Positions 1 to 10,242 of a stretch of 38,084 nt of DNA are shown here, piece after piece. The stretch is from Candidatus Peribacteria bacterium. GTDB lineage: Bacteria > Patescibacteriota > Gracilibacteria > Peribacterales > Peribacteraceae. Position 1 is the stretch's first letter. Every line of letters begins with the position of its first letter. The notes below the pieces were generated by a model. It had not been told where the DNA came from and did no database searches. It saw only the letters and a list, made by a program, of their open reading frames with translations. Made by a program: the position numbers and the translations under genes. The DNA is taken from the NCBI GenBank assembly GCA_009691305.1, contig SICS01000008.1, positions 1-38,084 on the forward strand. Direction: 5' to 3'.

Positions 1-1727
1 GTTTGATCTAACATGTATCTGTATAAACCAAAGGTAATTGCCAAAGCCAATTCAGCGCAGAGCAATGCTGTTACCAATACCTTGCGCATATTCAGCACCT
101 TCCACAATTCCATAAACAATGACCGATTGAAGGCTGTTAAACGAATGAGAACGAAGAGAAAAAAGAATCCTAGGAAATAGAGAGCTGGCTGAAAAACATC
201 TGTCGTACGCTGCTGTAAAACTGTCGCCTTCATATCGACGCCAATGACACCAGCAGTCCTGCCATTTGCATCTCCAATTGGCGCAAAGCCAGAGACGACT
301 TTGCCAAACGAATCGTCAATCATATGATCTGTTGTTGTAGGTTTTTCATACGCAAGAAATATTGCCGGATCAGGATCCGGGTACGGCTGCCCTGGCCACT
401 GAAGCTTATCGTGACCCTGCGGATCAACTATTCCATCATTATCTGCATCCACATCGTTAGTGGTAACTGAATCCAGGTTTGCGTATGGATTAATAGAATG
501 TGAATCAGAAATAAATTCCATTTTTGTTGGATCATTTTTTGTTTTTCGGAAAATGTAGACAAATGTGATGTCGTCGTTGTTCATCCTGATTCGTTCCTGT
601 TGCTTCACCACCTTCATCCACTCCGGCTTCTTCCAATCTGACTCCACTTGCAACGCATCAAGATCTTTCGCATCAAACTGGAAAGCAGCTGTTGCAGCAA
701 TCGATTTCACGGTTTCTTTCATGCGGTCGAACTGAAGGTTTTTTGTGTACTGATAGAGGCCGAATGTAATCCCCGCCGACAGCACCGCAATCGCACAGAA
801 TGCGGCGATGCTTGCCCGGCTGAGGAAGAATTCCCGAAGACCGGAAAGGGTACGGGTACTCAGGGGAACCACTATAGGACCGGGCTTTATCACAGAGACG
901 GCATCCATTGCCATTGCAGCCCCTACGACGGGCTTCTGAGCGGGCTGTACGGGGTCTTTGTGTTCCAACCGCTTCCACCAGCTTTCAAACATGGCACGCT
1001 CCATGCTGGCCATTTCAGGATATCTAAGCATGCAGGCCCGCTTCTCGGTATAATTGAAAAATACGACCGTGTCTCCGCAAATGATTTTTTCAAAGGTGAA
1101 TGGCAATTGGTCTTCTTCCACAAGCAGTGATTTTCGGTATTCAAAGAGGTCTCGTGACAGGTATCGGCGCCCGAGAGGGGTGTTGTGGGTAATGATGCGA
1201 GAGAAGACCCCTTTCTTCCGCCGCTGCCGAAACCATTCGACCATGAAGTCGCGCAGAGGATGGTCTTCGATGGAACAGAAGACCGGCACATAGCCAATCA
1301 TTTCCTTGCCGCAGTCCAGGAGCTTTCGGTATGCTTTCGCAAGGCCGTCAATGCCATCGAAGTACTCGATTTCCGGACGGTTTTTCTGGTGCTCGACGGA
1401 CCGGAGAAACGATTCAAATGTCTGTTGCCTGCGGACCATCAATTCACGTTTATGCTTGCTGTCATCCTCCATCCACCGGAGCACAAAATCCAAGGATGTG
1501 ATGGTGAATTTTTCCGTGCCGTTGATCGTCTCTTTTCGGATAATATTTTTCTGAAGCAATTTTTTGGTCGCCTGATCAAGCACGCCTGTGCTCTTCCCCG
1601 AAGCCGACGCGAGGCCGCGCAATGAGAGCGCGTCGTTTTCGAGAAGCCGTCGGATAATGGCGACCTCCGTTGCGGAGAAGCCGGCTTCGAGGAGGGATGC
1701 CTCTATGCCTGCAGGGATAAAGTTCAT
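1..1727 (-). CDS. Membrane-bound TrmB-like sensor/regulator, 3' part outside window
   Basis: The frame is open from an ATG at 1727 to the window edge (575 codons, no stop), so the C-terminus is missing. Residues about 1-65 form a winged-helix region (LLEAGFSATEVAIIRRLLEN onward). Residues about 100-240 match the effector part of TrmB-type regulators and align with the soluble regulator at 17743-18501 (EIEYFDGIDGLAKAYRKLL; GDTVVFF; final ERAMFESWWKRL). A hydrophobic segment (AAFCAIAVLSAGITFGLYQY) follows, then an extracytoplasmic domain of about 150 residues with a DADNDGIVDP loop like a calcium-binding DxDxDG loop, a second membrane span (FLGFFFLFVLI), and a third span (VTALLCAELALAITFGLYRY) that starts what looks like a second copy of the sensor module. 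Inference: a membrane sensor with a cytoplasmic DNA-binding or protein-binding head. It could instead continue into a kinase or cyclase domain outside the window. Confidence 0.8.
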   Translation of the reverse strand, partial: MNFIPAGIEASLLEAGFSATEVAIIRRLLENDALSLRGLASASGKSTGVLDQATKKLLQKNIIRKETINGTEKFTITSLDFVLRWMEDDSKHKRELMVRRQQTFESFLRSVEHQKNRPEIEYFDGIDGLAKAYRKLLDCGKEMIGYVPVFCSIEDHPLRDFMVEWFRQRRKKGVFSRIITHNTPLGRRYLSRDLFEYRKSLLVEEDQLPFTFEKIICGDTVVFFNYTEKRACMLRYPEMASMERAMFESWWKRLEHKDPVQPAQKPVVGAAMAMDAVSVIKPGPIVVPLSTRTLSGLREFFLSRASIAAFCAIAVLSAGITFGLYQYTKNLQFDRMKETVKSIAATAAFQFDAKDLDALQVESDWKKPEWMKVVKQQERIRMNNDDITFVYIFRKTKNDPTKMEFISDSHSINPYANLDSVTTNDVDADNDGIVDPQGHDKLQWPGQPYPDPDPAIFLAYEKPTTTDHMIDDSFGKVVSGFAPIGDANGRTAGVIGVDMKATVLQQRTTDVFQPALYFLGFFFLFVLIRLTAFNRSLFMELWKVLNMRKVLVTALLCAELALAITFGLYRYMLDQ

Positions 1728-1782
1728 AACAAACTCGAAAGATACAGAAGTTTGCAGATAAGTAAAGGGAACATTATTTATC

Positions 1783-1792
1783 TAAACGTCAA
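1783..1792 (-). promoter_or_regulatory. TTGACGTTTA motif upstream of membrane TrmB gene
   Basis: This 10-mer lies 55 bases before the ATG at 1727. It is identical to the motif upstream of the first Cys-rich gene (17625-17634) and close to TTGACGCTAA upstream of trmB (17717-17726). I see no -10 box at 16-18 bases, so an operator is more likely than a -35 box. This is inference from three sites. Confidence 0.35.
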
Positions 1793-1884
1793 ATGCAATT
1801 GGTGTAATTGAATAATGCGCAAGTACTCCTGAAAAGATCTTTTCCGCGAAATGGACTTTTCCTCTTCTGTAAGCGGAAAAATCA

Positions 1885-1904
1885 GTTCCGTACCCCTGTG
1901 GAAC
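1885..1904 (-). terminator. Intrinsic terminator of pilT (GTTCC hairpin family)
   Basis: On the minus strand the pilT stop codon (1906-1908) is followed directly by GTTCC-N10-GGAAC and then TGATTTTT, the usual hairpin plus U-run. The hairpin core is nearly the same as those at 28512-28531 and 34272-34291. Confidence 0.65.
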
Positions 1905-1905
1905 A

Positions 1906-2940
1906 TCACGCCCCCTCCCCAATCGACTCGTAGACCTCCTTCGATATCGCCCCATCTTTGTAGAGCTTCTTCGCTGACTTCTCAAACGTCGTCATTCCCA
2001 GCTGGTCGTTGGTCTGGAGGACCGAGGTGAGCTCTGCCGTCCGGCTATCACGGATGATATTCTGCACCGCCGGGATGGTGATAAGGACTTCGCGGACTGC
2101 GATGCGACCGCCGGCCACAGAGGGGACGAGGCGCTGCGCGACGATGGCCTTCAGGGACATCGAGAGTTGTGAGCGAATCTGGCCCTGCTGGTGCGGTGGG
2201 AAGACGTCGATGATGCGGTCGATGGTTTGGAGGGCATTCGGGGTGTGGAGCGTGGCGAAGATGAGGTGGCCGGTTTCGGCCAGGGTGAGGGCTGCAGCGA
2301 TGGTCTCGGGGTCACGCATTTCACCGACCATGACCACGTCGGGATCCTGGCGGAGGACATGCTTGAGTGCCTCGGGGAAGCTAAGGAAATCTTCGCCGTA
2401 CTGGCGCTGGCGGACGACGCCTTTGCCATGGTCGAAGAGGTATTCGACCGGGTCTTCCAGCGTGACGATGTTAAGGGGGCTCGCCTGTGCCATCGAGTGG
2501 ACGATCGCGGCGAGCGACGTGGATTTGCCGCAACCGGTGGGGCCAGTGAAGAGGACGAGACCCTGCCGGTCTGCGGAGAACTTCGCGGCGAGATCCTGCA
2601 GGCCGATCGCTTCGAGTGTTGGGATGTCCTTGGGGATCACGCGGGCGGAGATGCTCATTGTCCCGCGCGCGACGGAGCAGTTGATACGGAGCCGGAAGCC
2701 TTCCTTGAGGTCGTACGATCCGTCCATTTCGCGGTCTTCCAAAAATTTCTTGAACTTCTCTTCGCCAAGGACTGTCAGCGCACATTCCTCCGCCTGTTCA
2801 GCCGCCACAAGCTGCTTGGTCTGTGCGACCAGTTCGCCGTTGATGCGGAAGAGGACCGGTCACCCGACCGTCACGTGCACGTCGGACGCGCCGACCTCGC
2901 AGGCCTTCCCAAAGATGGCGGAAACCGCAGCTTTATCCAT
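1906..2940 (-). CDS. pilT: Type IV pilus twitching ATPase PilT, with in-frame TGA at codon 27
   Basis: Hexameric retraction ATPase of type IV pili, at the inner membrane. Visible motifs are Walker A GPTGCGKST, the Asp box around LEDPVEY, Walker B DPDVVMVGEMRD, the His box GHLIFATLHT, and AVQNIIRDSRT, close to the PilT hallmark AIRNLIREGKT. The frame without stops runs 1906-2808 (300 residues) and lacks the N-terminal PAS-like part. That part is present just upstream in the same frame: from the ATG at 2940 it reads KACEVGASDVHVTVG, then TGA, then PVLFRINGELVAQT, which fits the conserved ASDLH...G-x-P...R.(D/N)G region with the TGA replacing one variable residue. Read through, the protein is 344 residues, the normal PilT length. 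The TGA may be a sequencing error, a nonsense mutation or a readthrough site. No other pilus gene is in the window. Confidence 0.85.
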
Positions 2941-2946
2941 CGGGAT

Positions 2947-2952
2947 ATTGTA
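2947..2952 (-). promoter_or_regulatory. -10 box of pilT, leaderless spacing
   Basis: TACAAT, preceded by TGC (extended -10 pattern), ends exactly 6 bases before the ATG at 2940, so transcription should begin at or next to the start codon. This supports 2940 rather than 2808 as the real start. Confidence 0.55.
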
Positions 2953-2971
2953 GCAGATTTCGCCTTCAAAG

Positions 2972-3217
2972 TCACTCCTCCGATTTGCACAGTTTCATCA
3001 GCCCCTTGCCGATAATCGTCATCGCGCCCAAGTGCAGGCCCTTCTCATCCCCCATCTCCTGCCACTCGCTCAGGAGCTCCGCCTGCGCAGCGGCATCAAA
3101 CGCGTGCTCGCCTTCTTCCATCGCACGTCGGCAGAGCGTAACGCGCTCGGCAAGGAGTTCGACGAGTTGATGGTCGAGAGCGCGCAGTTGGTCGTGGATG
3201 CTTCCGGAGATGCTCAT
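2972..3217 (-). CDS. Small helical protein resembling type II (AroQ) chorismate mutase
   Basis: 81 residues, predicted all-helical. The N-terminal half (HDQLRALDHQLVELLAERV) matches the first helix of AroQ-type chorismate mutase, IRxxIDxIDxxLLxLLxxR. The lysine that usually follows in the second helix is not obvious, so catalytic activity is doubtful. The ATG at 3217 overlaps the stop of the upstream membrane protein (ATGA at 3214-3217), so the two are co-transcribed and probably translationally coupled. No other shikimate-pathway gene is in the window. It could be a chorismate-mutase-fold protein with another role. Confidence 0.65.
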   Translation of the reverse strand: MSISGSIHDQLRALDHQLVELLAERVTLCRRAMEEGEHAFDAAAQAELLSEWQEMGDEKGLHLGAMTIIGKGLMKLCKSEE

Positions 3218-4112
3218 GTAGAAGCGAGTGTAGCATCACGACGTCCCCGCGACACAAGTTGTTGGATGCGTTCGGGTTCCAGGAACAAGATGTACGCTGG
3301 GATGAGCGCGAGGAACCACCAGATCGCGAGCAGGAGGGCGATCATGATATGGAACAGGGCACCCCCGGCGAAGAACCACCAGCGGTACCGTCGACTCCAG
3401 AGCCCGAATGGGAGGGTGCACTCGAATGCTTTGATGAGCCAGTTGAGCGCGTCGTAGTACGGCAGTGGGATGTTCATGCGGGCGATCGCCCACGCAGGCG
3501 GCGTCGCCCACCGGCCGAGGAAGCCGTATGCGAGGACTTTGCCCGTCTGCCACGCGGGCAATGCGAGCTTCTGCCAACCGACGCCGAGGTACGTCATCAT
3601 GATCTGCACCGAGAGCAGCCGCTGTGGGAGAATGGAAATCGGTTCCCAGGCGAGGAAGGAACCCCGTCGCAATTTCATATCGACCGAGAGCGTCTTGCCG
3701 CAGCCGCTGAAGGTGAGCACGAGCATCGTGAAGAGGAAGAGCCGGTCGAACGACGTGCCGAACTGAAAGAGGGTGATCACCCAGTAGTAGCTATAGAGGA
3801 GGAAGACGACCGCTGCCGATACGCGTGTGAGCAGGCCGATCGTGAAGAAAAAGAGGAATGCGAGGAATGTAATGAAGAGGAAAAGAGCGATCTGTGGAGA
3901 GGGCGGTGTGAAAATAACCGTGAAGATGCGGTCGGGGACATGGAGCGGCATCAGGAGCCCCTTGCGTGAGAAGAACATGCCCACATGGGGCAGCTGCAAG
4001 CCGAAATAGAGGAGGAGGAACGCGCCAAAAATGATCCGGAAGACCGCGAGGAGATGCGGGGGACAACTCCGGAACCAGAAATGATTCCATTGTGCGATGA
4101 AAGAAAAAATAT

Positions 4113-4116
<4 letters not shown>
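3214..4116 (-). CDS. HTTM-like polytopic membrane protein
   Basis: 300 residues from the ATG at 4116. That start is chosen because it overlaps the upstream stop in an ATGA, whereas the longest frame to 4194 would add a non-membrane leader. It has about seven or eight hydrophobic segments and the layout of HTTM/vitamin K-dependent carboxylase-like proteins: RIIFGAFLLLYF near the N-terminus, FDRLFLFTMLVLTFSGCG, a QIMMTYLGVGWQKL segment and a C-terminal RWWFFAGGALFHIMIALLL. HTTM proteins are integral membrane proteins, mostly of unknown role; gamma-carboxylation is not implied. It is the middle gene of a three-gene operon (4592 to 2972) with 4-base overlaps at both ends. Confidence 0.75.
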
Positions 4117-6801
<2,685 letters not shown>

Positions 6802-6812
6802 TGGAAATGCTC

Positions 6813-7094
6813 TCATGCAAACGGTTTTGCAGCGCACGCGAAGGACACCGCAATGGAATGATTCGTGTTGTCAGGAATGCCTTCTTTCATGAGTAGTGAT
6901 TTCATGGTCTCCACCAATCTATCGTGGATTGCGAATAGATCACTCTCCGGATGGTCCCGTAGGATCTTTGCAGCCTCTACCGCTGCTCTATGGATGAAAT
7001 CATTTGGGCAGCTCGGCATATGCACGTCCGCTGCATGTCCCATTCCCACCTCAATTCTGCTCGCATCGACTTCGTGTAAAGTAGGTGGGCTCAT
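6813..7094 (-). CDS. Small hypothetical protein
   Basis: 93 residues from the ATG at 7094 (the open frame extends two TTG codons further). A long amphipathic helix (FIHRAAVEAAKILRDHPESD) is followed by a second helical stretch. No signal peptide or membrane span. TAACAT lies 9 bases before the ATG. I do not recognise the family. An overlapping plus-strand frame (6865-7254) is less protein-like. The region is more AT-rich than ligA beside it. Confidence 0.5.
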   Translation of the reverse strand: MSPPTLHEVDASRIEVGMGHAADVHMPSCPNDFIHRAAVEAAKILRDHPESDLFAIHDRLVETMKSLLMKEGIPDNTNHSIAVSFACAAKPFA

Positions 7095-7191
7095 CAACAA
7101 GACATGTTACGCCTTTACATGGAGGGAAAAGATAAATGTCCTTGCAGAGCGGCAAAGAGCTACTGCTAGACATGAAGTCATCGTCACAAGA

Positions 7192-7878
7192 TCAGCTGCT
7201 CTTCGAGAATTCCTCAACAGCACGGCCGAACGCAGGTTCATATTGATGTTTTGAGAGGCCCAAAAGCGCTCCTGTGAACTCGAGTGATCGAGAAGCTGCA
7301 GCAAGGTTCTCCCGCAAACGTTCCACATTCCTCAATTGCCATCCTGGCAGGTGATTTTTAATCTCAACTTGCTTGTAATCTCCGATCAAAACAGAAGCCT
7401 CATGGGTGCCCTTGTCGACGAAAAAAAGGAATGCCGCCCGATGGATTTTTAATCCGGACTCAGCACATTTTTTTGCTAGTTGGATGATCTCCTGTAACAG
7501 TTCTTCAGAATTACTTGGTGGTGACATTTTTCCTGCCAGATCTTTCCAATTATTTTTACTGAAGACGTAACGTTTTCCGTCCATCGATATATCCGTGCAG
7601 TAGACATGCGTCGGGTTCTGTGGATCCTGCCGAAACGTTGGGATTGCCGGTATGTCATGCTTCATTAGTTCCTCGTGGACTCGAAGTTCTTGCTCGACAA
7701 GCTCGACAGAAAAATTTCCAAGCGGGACTTTGCGGACCATCCGTTCAACTCGCTTCCGCATCCCAGCAACGACTTGGACATCAATCAATTCCGCTTTGCG
7801 GTTTGTACCTCGCGCAATTTCTCGGGCAGTAGATTCGAGGGGGATATGCCTTCCATCCTGCAATTCTTTGTGTGCCAT
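7192..7878 (-). CDS. Hypothetical protein with weak protein-kinase-like features
   Basis: 228 residues, soluble. The order of features recalls a degenerate protein or lipopolysaccharide kinase fold: a basic N-terminal part, an acidic helix (VELVEQELRVHEEL), a hinge-like segment (THVYCTDISMDGKRYV), a helix ending in KIHRAAFLFFV near the position of a catalytic HRD loop, and VLIGDYKQVEI at the place of a DFG-type strand. The classical HRD aspartate and glycine-rich loop are not evident, so the kinase suggestion is weak. The gene and its surroundings are AT-richer than neighbouring genes, which may indicate transfer. A TATAAT box lies 4 bases upstream of the ATG. Confidence 0.7.
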   Translation of the reverse strand: MAHKELQDGRHIPLESTAREIARGTNRKAELIDVQVVAGMRKRVERMVRKVPLGNFSVELVEQELRVHEELMKHDIPAIPTFRQDPQNPTHVYCTDISMDGKRYVFSKNNWKDLAGKMSPPSNSEELLQEIIQLAKKCAESGLKIHRAAFLFFVDKGTHEASVLIGDYKQVEIKNHLPGWQLRNVERLRENLAAASRSLEFTGALLGLSKHQYEPAFGRAVEEFSKSS

Positions 7879-7882
7879 GTTA

Positions 7883-7888
7883 ATTATA
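7883..7888 (-). promoter_or_regulatory. -10 box of the 7192-7878 gene
   Basis: A perfect TATAAT with only TAAC between it and the ATG at 7878, in an AT-rich stretch. Transcription would start within or just after the start codon unless the overlapping TAAAAT slightly upstream is used. Confidence 0.45.
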
Positions 7889-7924
7889 TTTTACACTTTA
7901 ATTGGTACTTCGGCAACTTCCAAC

Positions 7925-10162
7925 CTAAATCAACGGTTCTTCGAATTGTTCTTCCACGGCTGCCTGCTCTTCCTTTGATGGTGGTGCCGAGGCAGCCTCG
8001 TCCCACTTCTTCATCATTTCCTCCACCTGCGCTTTGGGCAGGCAGTATTTTTGGCGAGAGGATGCGATAATCTGCTGGGTGAAGTCTTTCTCAGACTTGG
8101 GCGCATCGAGTGTGCGGCCAGAGAACGCCTCACGCAGTTCACCTCCCACCGACATCTTGATGTAGAACTCGCGCACGCCCAGGTTGATGATGTCACGTTC
8201 CTTGAAGATCGGCGTGTATTCCTCGGCAAGGATAACAGCATCCTCGGCACCCACGCGGAAGTTGATGATGGAACCCACGTTGCCGAAGACCGTTTTGCGC
8301 ACGACATCATTGAGCTGGCCCATGTACTGGTGCGCCAGCGTCATGTTCAGCTTGTACTTGCGGGCTTCGCTGAGGATTTCGGCGAAGGTATCGGTCGCGA
8401 AGTTCTGGAACTCATCGACGTAGAAGTAAAAGTCTGTGCGCTTCTCCTCCGGCGTATCCGCCCGGCTCATCGCCGCCTGATACAGCTTGGTAATGAACAT
8501 GGAGCCGATCAGCGACGAGTTCTCTTCGCCGAGCAACCCTTTGCTGACTTTCATGAGCAAAATCTTCTTCTTGTCCATGATCTCGCGAATGTCGAACTTC
8601 GTCTTCGGCTGTCCCACCATGTTGCGGATCATGTTGGTGGCGACGAACTGCCCGACCTTGTTGAGCAGCGGCGTGATGGCGTCGGCATCAAATTTTTCGC
8701 TCCACGCAGCGAATTCCGAGACCCAGAAGTTCTTCACGACAGAGTCCTCGATGCGCGAGACAATCTTCTGGCGATAGTTCTTGTCGGTGAGCATTTTCAG
8801 GATGCTGAGGACCGTTGTGTTCGGACTGTCGAGCAGGGCGAGCGTCGTGTAGCGCAGCACGTGCTCGAGCCGGTCGCTCCAGTTGTTGCCGAAGAGTTTC
8901 TTGAAGATCTGCAGGAAGCCGATCGTCACCTGCATTTTAAACGCGTCGTCGACCTTTTCGAGTGGGTTGAAGGCGATGGGGAATTCGGTGTCACCCGGGT
9001 CCACCAGCACGACATCGTTGATACGGTGTTCGGGGATGAACCGCATAATCGCGTCGATCAAGTCCCCGTGCGGATCGAGCACGGCGATGCCTTCGCCGTT
9101 CTTGAGGTCTTCGTAGATGAGAAGCTCCAGGAGCTTGCTCTTGCCCGCGCCGGACTTCCCGATCATGTAGAGATGTCTGCGTCGGTCAGTGCGGCGGATT
9201 CCGAAGGGTACGAAATTGTTGTGGTAGTTCGTCAGTCCGAAGCCTGAGACGTCCTTTTCGCCGACTTTCGGCAGGTCCTGCGGCGGGTCGGACTTGCGCG
9301 CGAGGACGTGCACGATGTGTGGGACGGTATCGGCGTTGGGGAAGTGGTAGAGCGTCGCGACTTCCTTCGCGCTGAGAATAAATGGCGTTGCGTGCGTCCG
9401 CGCGCGGAACTGCTCCACGAATTTTGCGCCGTTCACGTGGTGCCCGTGCATCTCGTTGATGTCCTTGTCGTTGAACTGCGAGAAACTTGAGATCACGGCT
9501 TCCAGACGCTGCTCCGCGGCCTTTGCGTCGGGCGCGATATACGCGCACCGGATACTGACGCGATACGGCTTGATACCCGATTTCTCCGCGGCCTTCTCGT
9601 GCCGCATGTGCGAGACACCTTTGCGCCCGCCCTCGCGCATCCGGTCGCGGATGGAAAAGAAGTGGCTGATGTCGGCGCGGCGTCGGCGCCAGTTACGCAG
9701 GTAATGGAACGTGCCGGTGTCGTCCTTGGGTTCCGAAATGATTTGCACCCACACCTGGTCGTCGGGGCCGATCTTCGAGATGACAGACAAGAGACGGGAT
9801 GCACTGTCTTCCTCGAACATGTCGTACGTCTTGATAGGATAGATGTCGGCGTGGTGCAGGATGATCTCGGCTCCGGCTATCGACTGCTTCTTCGGGTCAA
9901 ATGCGAGCGTGTAGTCCTTCGTCTCCTTCACTTCTGCATCGGAGAACGTGGAATAGACGAGGCCTTCCACCGTCTCAAACAATTTGTCCTCGAGCACGAT
10001 ATAGAAGTACGTGTACTGCGCGTAGCCGTAGAACTCCAGGCTTACACGCTTACCCGTGAACGTGTTGCGCATGTTGATGAGCAGCTCCTGGAACTTCGAT
10101 TCCAGCTTCTTCGCCCCCTCAGTCCCCTGGGGGATCACGATATGCATGTAGCGGAGCGCCAT
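7925..10162 (-). CDS. VirD4/TraG-like (HerA-FtsK superfamily) membrane-associated ATPase
   Basis: 745 residues. The N-terminal 300 residues form a mixed alpha/beta region of unknown structure with no clear membrane span. The ATPase part has Walker A (GKSGAGKS, 335-342), a LDPHGDL motif, Walker B (FYFYVDEF, 578-585), then GVGAEDAVILAEEYTP-like C-terminal sequence (FRVGAEDAVILAEEYTP). This is the arrangement of type IV coupling proteins, which pump DNA or protein substrates. No relaxase, VirB4 or other secretion gene is nearby. A good promoter precedes it (10170-10197). Many CPR genomes carry a comparable stand-alone ATPase, and DNA uptake or surface export are both possible roles. Confidence 0.85.
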   Translation of the reverse strand: MALRYMHIVIPQGTEGAKKLESKFQELLINMRNTFTGKRVSLEFYGYAQYTYFYIVLEDKLFETVEGLVYSTFSDAEVKETKDYTLAFDPKKQSIAGAEIILHHADIYPIKTYDMFEEDSASRLLSVISKIGPDDQVWVQIISEPKDDTGTFHYLRNWRRRRADISHFFSIRDRMREGGRKGVSHMRHEKAAEKSGIKPYRVSIRCAYIAPDAKAAEQRLEAVISSFSQFNDKDINEMHGHHVNGAKFVEQFRARTHATPFILSAKEVATLYHFPNADTVPHIVHVLARKSDPPQDLPKVGEKDVSGFGLTNYHNNFVPFGIRRTDRRRHLYMIGKSGAGKSKLLELLIYEDLKNGEGIAVLDPHGDLIDAIMRFIPEHRINDVVLVDPGDTEFPIAFNPLEKVDDAFKMQVTIGFLQIFKKLFGNNWSDRLEHVLRYTTLALLDSPNTTVLSILKMLTDKNYRQKIVSRIEDSVVKNFWVSEFAAWSEKFDADAITPLLNKVGQFVATNMIRNMVGQPKTKFDIREIMDKKKILLMKVSKGLLGEENSSLIGSMFITKLYQAAMSRADTPEEKRTDFYFYVDEFQNFATDTFAEILSEARKYKLNMTLAHQYMGQLNDVVRKTVFGNVGSIINFRVGAEDAVILAEEYTPIFKERDIINLGVREFYIKMSVGGELREAFSGRTLDAPKSEKDFTQQIIASSRQKYCLPKAQVEEMMKKWDEAASAPPSKEEQAAVEEQFEEPLI

Positions 10163-10169
10163 ACCCTCT

Positions 10170-10197
10170 ATTGTGCCGGAAAATGGCTTACTGTAAA
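10170..10197 (-). promoter_or_regulatory. Promoter of VirD4-like gene
   Basis: On the minus strand: TTTACA (10197-10192), a 16-base spacer, CACAAT (10175-10170), then 7 bases to the ATG at 10162. This is one of the few sites in the window where a recognisable -35 box is present. Confidence 0.5.
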
Positions 10198-10215
10198 TGA
10201 GAAAATGCCATCAGA

Positions 10216-10233
10216 GCGCCCTTCCACGGGCGC
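10216..10233. repeat. Hairpin downstream of Cys-rich gene A
   Basis: GCGCCC-TTCCAC-GGGCGC, directly after the last Cys-rich gene (stop at 10243-10245, minus strand). No strong U-run follows, so termination is uncertain. The same loop and stem pattern occurs inside ligA (5019-5036). Confidence 0.5.
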
Positions 10234-10242
10234 GAAATGAGC

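Noticed and set aside
2009-3015. Plus-strand open frames of 274 and 314 residues
   Set aside because: They lie antisense to pilT, whose Walker and His boxes are unambiguous.
6865-7254. Plus-strand frame of 129 residues
   Set aside because: It overlaps the more protein-like minus-strand frames at 6813-7094 and 7192-7878 and shows no domain.
8051-9247. Long open frame (398 residues) on the plus strand
   Set aside because: It is the antisense of the VirD4-like gene; its composition is typical of a high-GC shadow frame and the opposite strand has clear motifs.
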